Below are positions 1 to 6,653 of a DNA stretch of 13,612 nt, one piece after another (position 1 is the stretch's first letter; every line of letters starts with the position of its first letter). Under the pieces are notes generated by a model that had not been told where the DNA came from, did not search any database, and saw only the letters and a program-made list of their open reading frames with translations. The DNA lies in the NCBI GenBank assembly GCA_035627915.1, contig DASPKT010000366.1, forward strand, positions 1-13,612, in the 5' to 3' direction. The position numbers and the translations under genes are program-made. This DNA is from DASPKT01 sp035627915 (GTDB lineage Bacteria > Pseudomonadota > Alphaproteobacteria > Azospirillales > Azospirillaceae).

Positions 1-650
1 GCGGGCAGCACCGCCTCGCACGCGACGGCGCGCGCGGTCAGCGTCTTGCCGGTGCCCGGCGGGCCCACCAGCAGCACGCCCTTCGGGATCTTGCCGCCCA
101 GGCGCTGGAACTTCTGCGGGTCCTTCAGGAACTCGACGATCTCCTCCAGCTCCTGCTTGGCCTCGTCGATGCCGGCGACGTCGTCGAAGGTCACGCGGCC
201 GACCTTCTCGGTCAGCAGGCGGGCCCGGCTCTTGCCGAAGCCCATGGCCTTGCCGCCGCCGGACTGCATCTGGCGCATGAAGAAGATCCACACGCCGATC
301 AGCAGCAGCATCGGGAACCAGGACAGCAGGATGCTGAACAGGGACGGCACGTTGCTGTCGTCCGGCACCGCGTTGATGCGGACGTTCTTGTCCGCCAGGC
401 GGGTGACCAGGTTGCTCTCGGGCGGCAGGTAGGTCGAGAAGCTGCGGCCGTCGCTGTAGTGGCCGGTGACCTGGTTGCCCTTGATGGTCACGTCGGCGAC
501 CGATCCGCGCTCGACCTCGTTCAGCATCTCGCTGAAGGGGATGCTCTGCTGGGGAGCGCGGGTGTTGGACGTCTGGAACAGGTTGAACAGGGCCACCAGC
601 AGGAGGCCGATGATGATCCAGAGCGCCAGATTCTTGCCGAAATTGTTCAC
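1..650 (-). CDS. ftsH: ATP-dependent zinc metalloprotease FtsH, N-terminal 216 codons (runs off left edge)
   Basis: FtsH is a membrane-anchored AAA+ protease that degrades short-lived and misassembled membrane and cytosolic proteins. Visible here are a first transmembrane segment (about residues 8-24), a periplasmic domain (about 25-102), a second transmembrane segment (about 103-125), and the start of the AAA domain with Walker A GPPGTGKT at 196-203. The zinc site HExxH lies beyond the window. The start is a GTG (648-650) giving MNNFGKNLALW, a typical FtsH N-terminus; an AGGAAAGG Shine-Dalgarno-like stretch sits just upstream. The gene is 117 nt downstream of tilS, and ftsH follows tilS in many proteobacteria. 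One oddity is that the residues after Walker A read AVACEAVLP, where FtsH usually has AVAGEA-x-VP. The identity is secure; the 3' part is missing. Confidence 0.96.
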   Translation of the reverse strand, partial: MNNFGKNLALWIIIGLLLVALFNLFQTSNTRAPQQSIPFSEMLNEVERGSVADVTIKGNQVTGHYSDGRSFSTYLPPESNLVTRLADKNVRINAVPDDSNVPSLFSILLSWFPMLLLIGVWIFFMRQMQSGGGKAMGFGKSRARLLTEKVGRVTFDDVAGIDEAKQELEEIVEFLKDPQKFQRLGGKIPKGVLLVGPPGTGKTLTARAVACEAVLP

Positions 651-690
651 GTCAGAAGCCTTTCCTCGACCGGCCGGGGCAACCCGCGCA

Positions 691-719
691 CCCCGGAACC
701 GGCACCCGCCGGAACGGGG
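691..719 (-). promoter_or_regulatory. Stem-loop in the ftsH leader
   Basis: On the minus strand, CCCCG (715-719) pairs with CGGGG (691-695). CCGGC (708-712) pairs with GCCGG (699-703), with a GGGT loop and a TT/TTC internal loop. If the candidate promoter at 729-756 is used, this hairpin would sit at the very 5' end of the ftsH mRNA. No T-tract follows, so it is not an intrinsic terminator for tilS. It could stabilise the mRNA or control translation; neither is shown. Confidence 0.4.
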
Positions 720-728
720 TCTTCCCAT

Positions 729-756
729 TAGATAATCGCCCGCGCCGGACAGACAA
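729..756 (-). promoter_or_regulatory. Candidate promoter for ftsH
   Basis: On the minus strand, TTGTCT (751-756) and TATCTA (729-734) are separated by 16 nt, within the 117-nt tilS-ftsH gap and about 80 nt upstream of the ftsH start. The match to a sigma-70 type promoter is moderate. A heat-shock sigma promoter is an alternative, because ftsH is heat-inducible in many bacteria, but the spacing to an alphaproteobacterial RpoH consensus is not exact. This is inferred from sequence alone. Confidence 0.35.
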
Positions 757-767
757 CAGAGAACCGG

Positions 768-2090
768 TCAGACAGCATTGAACCACGCGCCGGAGACCGG
801 TTCCGCCGGCCGCCATCGTGCCAGACAGGCTAAGGCAGGCCAGTCCCGGCGCACATAGCTAAGATGGGGTACGGCCACAACTTGTCCCTCCCGCCTGAAG
901 GCCGGAAGGGTGCGGCACACCGCCGCCGGCACCTCCCCCGTCCGGACACCCTCCTCCGCCAGCGCCGCCAGCCCCGCGGCCCCCAGCGCGCCCACAGCCG
1001 CCGGGGTCGGGGCGTCGCCGCCCAGACCGACCAGGAACCGTCCGTCCCATGCCGCGGTTCCGCCGGGCGCGAGGGGCATCTCCTCCGCCACCCGTGCCTC
1101 CTCCCGGACGATGAGGAGCCGCCCCCCTTTGGAGGAAAGCCGGCAGCCGGCGACGGTGCGCGCCGAGGCCGGCAGGGCGCCCCCGAGGTCCCCCAGCAGC
1201 CGCTCCACCGCCTCGCGCCGGGGCTCGCGGGCGCCGCCGCCGACCGCCGCCAGCAGGCCGGCCAGCAGCCGGGCCGACAGTTCCCCTTCGGCGAGCGCCG
1301 CCGGGTCCAGCTCGGCCCAGCCCTCCGGGTGCAGGCGCGCGTGGCGGGCGGCGAGGCCGGCCGTGGCGCGCTCCAGCGCCGCCCGGGCCGCGCCGGCGCG
1401 GCGCGCGGTCCGGCCCAGCGCCGCGGCGTCCAGCCCCTCCGCCGCCAGGATGGGCGCCACCGCGCGCAGCCGCGCCCGGGCGAAGCGCGGGGACGCGTTG
1501 GAGGGGTCTGCGATCCAGTCCTGGCCGAAGGCGCGGCAGGTCGCCTCCAGGCGCGCGCGCGGCACGCCCAGCAGCGGGCGCAGCAGCCGCACATGCTCCG
1601 TCTCCCGCAGCACCGCCATGCCGGCCAGCCCGTCCGGCCCGCTGCCGCGCGACAGGCGCAGCAGCAGCGTCTCCGCCTGGTCCTCCGCCTGGTGGGCCAG
1701 CGCCAGGTGCAGGATGCCCAGCTCGCGGCAGCGCTCCGCCAGCAACCGGTGCCGCGCCGCCCGCGCCGCCGCCTGCAGGCCCGCCGCCGGCTTCACCCCG
1801 TCCCAGCGCAGCGTCTCCTGCGCGATGCCGCGGGCGGCGAGCCAGCCGGCCACGCGCGCGGCCTCATGGCCTGAGTCCGGGCGCAGGCCGTGGTCGACGG
1901 TCAGCGCCAGGACCGCGCCGCCGCGCGCCCGCGCCCAGCCGTCCGCCAGCAGGCAGAGGGCCAGGCTGTCCGGCCCGCCGGATACGCCGACGGCAAGCCG
2001 GACCGCGGGCTCGAACGGGCCGAGCCGGTCCATCGCCGCCGCGAATCCGGCGGGGTCGAGGGGGGATGCGGGGGGCTGCGGCCCGGTCAC
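768..2090 (-). CDS. tilS: tRNA(Ile)-lysidine synthetase TilS
   Basis: TilS ligates lysine to C34 of the CAU anticodon of tRNA-Ile2, using ATP, so that the tRNA reads AUA. The 440-residue protein has the N-type ATP-pyrophosphatase P-loop SGGPDS at 37-42, the VDHGLRPDS segment from about residue 65, the HQAEDQAET motif at 133-141 and a DPSN segment at 195-198; all are typical of TilS. The C-terminal half is Ala/Arg-rich and less conserved, as is usual. The chosen start is GTG at 2088-2090, 10 nt after the cpoB stop, with no clear Shine-Dalgarno. An internal ATG at residue 20 would also leave a complete catalytic domain. It follows cpoB closely and is probably co-transcribed with it. The product is essential in most bacteria. 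Confidence 0.95.
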   Translation of the reverse strand: MTGPQPPASPLDPAGFAAAMDRLGPFEPAVRLAVGVSGGPDSLALCLLADGWARARGGAVLALTVDHGLRPDSGHEAARVAGWLAARGIAQETLRWDGVKPAAGLQAAARAARHRLLAERCRELGILHLALAHQAEDQAETLLLRLSRGSGPDGLAGMAVLRETEHVRLLRPLLGVPRARLEATCRAFGQDWIADPSNASPRFARARLRAVAPILAAEGLDAAALGRTARRAGAARAALERATAGLAARHARLHPEGWAELDPAALAEGELSARLLAGLLAAVGGGAREPRREAVERLLGDLGGALPASARTVAGCRLSSKGGRLLIVREEARVAEEMPLAPGGTAAWDGRFLVGLGGDAPTPAAVGALGAAGLAALAEEGVRTGEVPAAVCRTLPAFRREGQVVAVPHLSYVRRDWPALACLARWRPAEPVSGAWFNAV

Positions 2091-2100
2091 GGGCCGCGGG

Positions 2101-3090
2101 TCACTTGCAGCCCAGCCGGTTCTTCTCCTGCTCGGCGCGCCGCTTGATGGTGGCGGGCGCCTCGCGGAAGTCGGCGTCCAGCTGGCGCAGCGCCGTGCAG
2201 GCGTCCTGCTTCTGGTTCAGGTTGCCCAGCGACATGCCGAGCTTCAGCAGGCTGTCCGGCGCCTTGGAGCTCTTGGGGAACTTCTGGTAGCCCTCGGCGA
2301 AGCCGATGGCGGCCTCCTTGAACTGGCCGCGGACATAGTGCGTCTCCGCCATCCAGTACTGGGCGTTGGCGGAGAGCTGGTGGTTCGGGTGCAGCCGCAG
2401 GAACTGGCCGAACGCCTTCTCCGCGTTGGCGTAGTCGCCCTGGCGGATGAGGTTGAAGGCGTAGTCGTACTGCTCCTGCGCCTGCCCGTTCGGCAGGTTG
2501 CCGGCCGCCGGGTCGGGCGGCGGCGGGGCGGAGTTGGCGGGCGTCGGGGACACCGCCGCGGGCGCCGGGTCGGACGCGGCACCGGCCGCGGGGGCCGCCG
2601 CCACGGGCGCGCCGCCGGCCGGTTCCGTGGGCACGCCGCCGACGCCGAGGCCGGCCTTCTGCTCCAGCTGGCTCAGGCGGAAATCCATGTCGGCGGCGAT
2701 CTTCTCGATGCGCTCGCGCAGCTGGCCCACCTGGTGGCCGGTCTCCTCGAACTTGCCGGTGAGGTTCTGGACCTCGACCTCGAGGCGCTGCAGGCGCAGC
2801 TCCATCTCGCCGGCCGCGGCGGGCGCCGGGGCGCCGCCGGCACCGGAGGGGCGGCCGCCGCCGCGGTAGACCTCGCGGCTGAGCGTCTGCAGCTCGCTCT
2901 CCAGCCGGTTCAGCCGGTTGGCGAGGTCGCGCAGCTCCCCGCTCTGCGCCGAGGCTGGCAGCGGCGCCAGCAGGGCGGCGCCGGCGAGCAGGCATGCGGC
3001 GAGCAGCGCCGTCCCGGTCGCCCGCCCGGCCCGGCGGCGGAGGCCGGTCTGCGCTGCGGGGAGGAGGACGGACGGGGCGGTGATGGTCAT
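2101..3090 (-). CDS. cpoB: Tol-Pal-associated periplasmic protein CpoB (YbgF), coiled coil plus TPR
   Basis: CpoB coordinates Tol-Pal action with septal peptidoglycan synthesis during division and binds TolA in E. coli. The 329-residue product has an unusually long basic N-region, a hydrophobic stretch (about 26-42) and a likely signal peptidase site ASA|Q after residue 48. Two heptad-like coiled-coil segments follow (about 51-75 and 95-145), split by a Gly/Pro stretch. An Ala/Pro linker covers about 146-200. A C-terminal TPR-type domain from about 203 to 329 carries the family motifs QYDYAFNLIRQGDYANAEKAF and YWMAETHY. The ATG start at 3088-3090 has no obvious Shine-Dalgarno, and no better in-frame start exists upstream. 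It lies 183 nt after pal, behind a probable terminator, and 10 nt before tilS. Confidence 0.92.
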   Translation of the reverse strand: MTITAPSVLLPAAQTGLRRRAGRATGTALLAACLLAGAALLAPLPASAQSGELRDLANRLNRLESELQTLSREVYRGGGRPSGAGGAPAPAAAGEMELRLQRLEVEVQNLTGKFEETGHQVGQLRERIEKIAADMDFRLSQLEQKAGLGVGGVPTEPAGGAPVAAAPAAGAASDPAPAAVSPTPANSAPPPPDPAAGNLPNGQAQEQYDYAFNLIRQGDYANAEKAFGQFLRLHPNHQLSANAQYWMAETHYVRGQFKEAAIGFAEGYQKFPKSSKAPDSLLKLGMSLGNLNQKQDACTALRQLDADFREAPATIKRRAEQEKNRLGCK

Positions 3091-3151
3091 GGGCGTGGCC
3101 GGTGGGGAATGGGGATGCGGGTCTCGCGGGCGCGACCTTAGCGCGCGGCCC

Positions 3152-3183
3152 GCCTGCCCGGAAGCCTCCTCTGAGAGGCAGGC
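3152..3183. repeat. Inverted repeat in the cpoB leader
   Basis: GCCTGCC (3152-3158) and GGCAGGC (3177-3183) form a perfect 7-bp inverted repeat around an 18-nt loop. The loop contains part of a shorter palindrome, CCTCTGAGAGG (3168-3178), so the two compete. It lies just past the pal terminator on the side of cpoB, a gene without a clear ribosome-binding site. It might be a leader hairpin or an operator; the function is unknown. Confidence 0.4.
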
Positions 3184-3185
3184 AG

Positions 3186-3224
3186 AAATAAGGCGCCGCC
3201 CGGCCGTTCAGGCCAGGCGGCGCC
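3186..3224 (-). terminator. Rho-independent terminator after pal
   Basis: GGCGCCGCC (3192-3200) and GGCGGCGCC (3216-3224) make a perfect 9-bp GC stem. It is extended by 4 bp (GGCC/GGCC) after one mismatch, with a 5-nt loop. On the minus strand the stem is followed at once by TTATTTC, a short T-tract; the plus strand has none, which sets the direction. It starts 49 nt after the pal stop and probably ends most transcripts of the yebC-to-pal operon. Confidence 0.8.
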
Positions 3225-3273
3225 CCATCTCAGGTACGCCGGATCGGGCGGATCGCCCGAAACGGTGCGGTCG

Positions 3274-3765
3274 TCAGTTGATGACCGTCACGCCGCGGCG
3301 GTTCTGGGCCCAGGCGGCCTCGTTCGCACCGAGGACGGCCGGACGCTCCTTGCCGTAGCTGATGACCTGCACGCGGCCACCCTCGACGCCCAGGGCCGTC
3401 AGGTAGTTCTTGACGGCGTTGGCGCGACGCTCGCCGAGCGCCAGGTTGTACTCGCGGGTGCCGCGCTCGTCGGCGTGGCCCTCGATGGAGACGGTGACGC
3501 CCTGGTACTGCTTCAGCCAAGCGGCCTGGCGGTCGAGCGTGGCAGTCGCCTCCGGGGTGAGGTCGAACCGGTCGTAGCCGAAGAACACGCGGTCACCGAC
3601 GTTGACCACGAAGTCTTCCTTCGAACCGGGGACGATGGACGGAGCGGCAGGCGCAGCCGCAGCGGTCGTGCTGGCGGTGGTGGCCGTGGCCTTCTCCTCG
3701 GGAGCGGACTGGCAGGCAGCAACCAGCGCCAGCGCCGCGCACAGGCTGAGGAACTTTACGCGCAT
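3274..3765 (-). CDS. pal: Peptidoglycan-associated outer-membrane lipoprotein Pal
   Basis: Pal tethers the outer membrane to peptidoglycan and is moved to the division site by TolQRAB. The 163-residue precursor has a lipoprotein signal peptide with lipobox VAAC, the lipidated Cys being residue 18. A flexible Ala/Thr/Pro linker follows (about 19-48). The OmpA-like peptidoglycan-binding domain (about 52-163) has FFGYDRFDLTPEA and GHADERGTREYN (96-107); D99 and R114 are placed where the family binds meso-diaminopimelate. The ATG at 3763-3765 has AGGGGG 9 nt upstream, a good ribosome-binding site. It is 146 nt downstream of tolB, a gap holding notable inverted repeats, and is followed by a terminator. 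The length is typical. Confidence 0.97.
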   Translation of the reverse strand: MRVKFLSLCAALALVAACQSAPEEKATATTASTTAAAAPAAPSIVPGSKEDFVVNVGDRVFFGYDRFDLTPEATATLDRQAAWLKQYQGVTVSIEGHADERGTREYNLALGERRANAVKNYLTALGVEGGRVQVISYGKERPAVLGANEAAWAQNRRGVTVIN

Positions 3766-3801
3766 TTTTAGAGACCCCCTACTTCGACACTGTGTTTGTA
3801 T

Positions 3802-3881
3802 GATCGGAACAGCCCCAACGAGCGACGCTAATCACGCCCAGCCGATTGTTTCCGATCTTCTGACTGTAAGTCTTAGCGTCG
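3802..3881. repeat. Two interlocked inverted repeats in the tolB-pal gap
   Basis: Arm A GATCGGAA (3802-3809) pairs with TTCCGATC (3850-3857). Arm B CGACGCTAA (3823-3831) pairs with TTAGCGTCG (3873-3881). The order A-B-A'-B' means the two stems cannot nest: in RNA they would exclude each other or form a pseudoknot. A small GACT/AGTC hairpin (3862-3872) adjoins B'. The whole block lies between the tolB stop and the pal ribosome-binding site, so a role in pal leader control or differential stability is plausible. No known riboswitch is recognised. Confidence 0.5.
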
Positions 3882-3911
3882 ATCTTGCGCCGCGAAAATA
3901 ATGTGCCCTTA

Positions 3912-5273
3912 TCAAGGAATCAAGGGCGACCAAGCCGGGTCGGAGGCGTCGGTGGGCGTCACCATCTGCCTCTCGTTGAACCCGGTGAGGTCGATGGAGA
4001 AGAGCCGGGCCTGCCGCTGGCGCCCGCCCTCACCCGTCGGCTTCTCCTTGAAGTACATGAGAACTCGGCCGTTCGGGGCCCAGGTCGGACCCTCCGCGTG
4101 GAAGGCTTCCGTCAGCATCCGCTCGCCCGACCCATCCGGGCGGATTACCCCGATATAAAAGCGACCGCCCTGGATGCGGGTAAAGGCGATGAGATCGCCG
4201 CGCGGCGACCAGACGGGCGTGCCGTAGCGGCCCTGCCCGAAAGTAATCCGCTTCACGTTCGTGCCGTCGGCATTCATCGTATACAGCTGCTGGGTGCCGC
4301 CGCGGGTGCTCTCGAATACGATTTGACTTCCGTCCGGCGAGTAGGACGGGGCCGTATCGATGCCCGGATGGTCGGTAATACGGCTCTGCCGGCGCGTGCG
4401 CAGGTCGAGAGTATAGATGTCCGTATTCCCGTTTTGCGCGAGGCTCATGATCACCCGGTTGCCGTCCGGGGAGAAGCGCGGGGCGAAGGTCATGCCGGGG
4501 AAATCGCCCAGCACCTCCTGCCGTCCGGTGTCGATGTTGAACAGGTAAACCCGAGGCCTGTTGTTAAAGTAACTCAGGTATGTGATTTCCTGGGCGGTCG
4601 GCGAGAAGCGCGGCGTCAGCACCAGGACCCGCCCGTCGGTCAGGAACCGGTTGCCCTCGCCGTCCTGGTCCATGATCGACAGCCGCTTCACGCGCTGCTG
4701 CGCCGGGCCGGACTCGGCGATGTAGACGACGCGGGTGTCGAAGTACCCGTCCTCGCCGGTGATGCGCTTGTAAATGGCGTCCGATATGATGTGCGCGACT
4801 CGGCGCCAGCCCGAGGGATCGGTGATGAAGTAGGCCAGTCCCGTCATCTGCTGCGAGGCCGGCACGTCGAACAGCCGGAACTCGATGCGGATGCGGCCGT
4901 CCTCCTGCGTGGTCACGCCGCCGGCGACCAGCGCCTGGGCGTTGATGACCCGCCAGTCGGCGTAGCGCGGGCCCGCCTGCAGCTGGTCCGGCGTCTGGAT
5001 GAAGGCCTTCGGGTCGATCGGCCGGAAGAGCCCCGAGCGCTCCAGGTTGGCCGAGATCACCTGCGAGATCTGCCGGCCCAGCTGCTGGTCGTTCGGGTTC
5101 GTCCCGCCGAAGAACTGGGTCACGGCCACGGGCATGGGCTCGGTGACGCCCTTGGTGATGTCGAGCCGCAGCTCGGCGCGGACCGGCCCGGCGCCCGTGA
5201 GGGAGGCGGCGAGCAGGGCCAGGGCGGCGAGGCAGGCTCGCCACGGACGTCTGTGGTGGGCTCCCTTGGTCAT
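3912..5273 (-). CDS. tolB: Tol-Pal system periplasmic beta-propeller protein TolB
   Basis: TolB is a periplasmic protein that binds Pal through its propeller and TolA through its N-terminus, cycling Pal on and off peptidoglycan. The 453-residue precursor has a signal peptide with a likely cleavage VRA|E after residue 33. The TolB N-terminal domain follows (about 34-165), then a six-bladed propeller (about 180-450) with repeated SPDG-type blade motifs such as PRFSPDG, PSYSPDG and PVWSPRG. The start is the ATG at 5271-5273, which overlaps the tolA stop by one base (TGATG) and gives a proper signal peptide. A longer open frame upstream lies inside tolA and encodes no family sequence. Translation is probably coupled to tolA. 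The length is usual for the family. Confidence 0.97.
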   Translation of the reverse strand: MTKGAHHRRPWRACLAALALLAASLTGAGPVRAELRLDITKGVTEPMPVAVTQFFGGTNPNDQQLGRQISQVISANLERSGLFRPIDPKAFIQTPDQLQAGPRYADWRVINAQALVAGGVTTQEDGRIRIEFRLFDVPASQQMTGLAYFITDPSGWRRVAHIISDAIYKRITGEDGYFDTRVVYIAESGPAQQRVKRLSIMDQDGEGNRFLTDGRVLVLTPRFSPTAQEITYLSYFNNRPRVYLFNIDTGRQEVLGDFPGMTFAPRFSPDGNRVIMSLAQNGNTDIYTLDLRTRRQSRITDHPGIDTAPSYSPDGSQIVFESTRGGTQQLYTMNADGTNVKRITFGQGRYGTPVWSPRGDLIAFTRIQGGRFYIGVIRPDGSGERMLTEAFHAEGPTWAPNGRVLMYFKEKPTGEGGRQRQARLFSIDLTGFNERQMVTPTDASDPAWSPLIP

Positions 5274-6181
5274 CAGAACATGTCCCTTGGGCTGAAATTG
5301 ATCACGATGGTCCCGGCGTCGGCGTACTTGTCCAGCGGGAGCTGGAGCTTGCTGCATTTCGGCATGCGCAGCGCCCGGTGGGCGCTCTCCACGAAGCTGC
5401 GGAAGCGCGGGTCGCTCATGGAGCCGCTGCCGCTGAGGAAGCGCACGTCGGTGACGTTGAGCCCGGTGTCGAAGAAGACGCGGAACTCCGCGCTCATCTC
5501 CGCCACGCCCTTGGCGCCGGGATCGACGTTCCAGCACTGGCTGATCTGGCGGCGCAGCGCGTCCTCCTCCGAGACCGACAGGCGGTCGGAGCGCGACGGC
5601 GCGTCGCTGGAGGGCTGCGGCCGGTCCTGCGCCTCCTTGGTCTCCTGCTGCGGCGCCTCTTCCTTCTGCTTCAGCACGTTCTTGAGCACGCTGTCGAGCG
5701 AGCGCTCCGGCTTCTTCGGCTCCTCCTTGGGAGGGTCCTTCTTCGGCAGCGGCTTCGGCGCCTCCAGCTCCTTCGTCTTCGGCTCCTCCGGCTTCGGCAG
5801 CTCCGCCATCTTCTTCAGCTCGGGCTTGGGCGGCTCCGGCTTCGGTTCGGGCGGGACCGGGGCCGGCTCGGGCTCGGCGACGGGCGGCGGCACCGGCGCC
5901 TCGACGGGCGGCGGCGGCTCGGGCTCGGCCTGCGGCTCCGGCGGCGGGGGCGGCGGGTCGTTCTGCGGCACGGTCGGCGTCGGCTTCGGCGGCGGCGGCT
6001 TGGGCGGCTCCGGCTTCGGCTCGTCGATGCGGGTGTTGGTGATCTCCCCGATGTCGACCACCTCGACCGGGATCGGCTCCGGCACCATGGTGACGTCGCT
6101 CGCCAGCCGCGGCACGCCGAACATCACGATCAGCAGCAGCGCGGTATGGAGCACCGCCGAGAGGATTGTGGCCGTGCGCAT
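5273..6181 (-). CDS. tolA: Tol-Pal system protein TolA, with a proline-rich linker
   Basis: TolA spans the periplasm from the TolQR proton-driven motor to TolB/Pal at the outer membrane. The 302-residue product has one N-terminal transmembrane helix (about 4-23) containing SAVLH (8-12), the Ser/His motif known to contact TolQR. Domain III is C-terminal (about 203-302), with CWNVDPGAKG and two cysteines (C216, C276) that may form the domain's disulfide. Domain II (about 52-160) is rich in Pro, Glu and Lys, with runs of up to six prolines (76-81). It looks like a TonB-type extended linker rather than the Ala/Lys helix of E. coli TolA. A strong purine-rich Shine-Dalgarno (GGAAGAGGGG) precedes the ATG. 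It lies 12 nt after tolR and overlaps tolB by 1 nt. TonB is an alternative by composition, but the context and C-domain favour TolA. Confidence 0.94.
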   Translation of the reverse strand: MRTATILSAVLHTALLLIVMFGVPRLASDVTMVPEPIPVEVVDIGEITNTRIDEPKPEPPKPPPPKPTPTVPQNDPPPPPPEPQAEPEPPPPVEAPVPPPVAEPEPAPVPPEPKPEPPKPELKKMAELPKPEEPKTKELEAPKPLPKKDPPKEEPKKPERSLDSVLKNVLKQKEEAPQQETKEAQDRPQPSSDAPSRSDRLSVSEEDALRRQISQCWNVDPGAKGVAEMSAEFRVFFDTGLNVTDVRFLSGSGSMSDPRFRSFVESAHRALRMPKCSKLQLPLDKYADAGTIVINFSPRDMF

Positions 6182-6193
6182 GGCCCCTCTTCC

Positions 6194-6649
6194 TTACCGG
6201 CGCGTGGCCGGGGCGCCGTTGGGAAGCTCGGCGACCAGCGCGACCTTCTTGAAGCCCGCCGCCGACACCGTCCCCATGACCTCGATGATGCGGCCGTAGG
6301 CCAGCGTCCGGTCGCCGCGCACGAAGATGCGGGCCTCCGGGTTGTTCTGGGTGATCGCCACCAGCATCGGCACGAGGCTTTCCAGGTCGGTCTTGGTCTC
6401 GTTCAGGAAGACCTGGCCGGTGTCGTCGACGCTGATGACCAGCGGCTCGTCCTGGCCGGGCAGCGCCGGGGCGTTGGCCTTGGGCAGGTCGACCGGCACG
6501 CCGACGGTCAGCAGCGGCGCCGCGACCATGAAGACGATCAGCAGCACCAGCATGACGTCGACCAGCGGCGTCACGTTGATCTCGGCGATGGGGCGGGCGC
6601 CGCGCCGGCGGCGGCCGTGGCCCTGCTTGCCCTGGAGGGACGCGCCCAT
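6194..6649 (-). CDS. tolR: Tol-Pal system biopolymer transport protein TolR (ExbD family)
   Basis: TolR forms the proton-conducting stator of the TolQR motor that energises TolA. The 151-residue protein has a basic cytoplasmic N-terminus (HGRRRRGARP). One transmembrane helix follows (about 27-48), with the conserved EINVTPLVDVMLVLLIVFM segment and the proton-carrying Asp at residue 31. The periplasmic ExbD-like domain (about 60-147) includes IFVRGDRTLAYGRIIEVM. It begins 4 nt after the tolQ stop, with a purine-rich GAAGAGCGGGG stretch upstream, and ends 12 nt before tolA. Tol rather than Exb is assigned from the complete tolQRAB-pal context. Confidence 0.97.
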   Translation of the reverse strand: MGASLQGKQGHGRRRRGARPIAEINVTPLVDVMLVLLIVFMVAAPLLTVGVPVDLPKANAPALPGQDEPLVISVDDTGQVFLNETKTDLESLVPMLVAITQNNPEARIFVRGDRTLAYGRIIEVMGTVSAAGFKKVALVAELPNGAPATRR

Positions 6650-6653
6650 CGGC

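Noticed and set aside
910..3141. Plus-strand open frame of 743 codons
   Set aside because: It is antisense to tilS and cpoB, both of which have clear family motifs; the product is Arg/Ala/Ser-rich without recognisable domains.
3091..3185. Promoter for cpoB with TTCCGG and TAAGGT at 17-nt spacing
   Set aside because: The -35 element matches the consensus at only two positions and the GC-rich context gives many such pairs; not strong enough to list as a feature.
5274..5537. Longer tolB start giving 541 residues
   Set aside because: The added part lies inside tolA in another frame and destroys the signal peptide position; the ATG at the tolA stop gives a normal TolB precursor.
5702..6028. TonB rather than TolA for the proline-rich protein
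   Set aside because: The SAVLH helix motif, the CWNVDPG-containing C-domain and the position between tolR and tolB identify TolA despite the TonB-like linker.
3885..6299. Plus-strand open frame of 804 codons, and an overlapping one at 5378-6886
   Set aside because: Both are antisense to tolB, tolA, tolR or tolQ. The Gly/Ser-rich and Arg/Leu-rich repeats are the mirror of the proline-rich tolA linker, not a real repeat protein.
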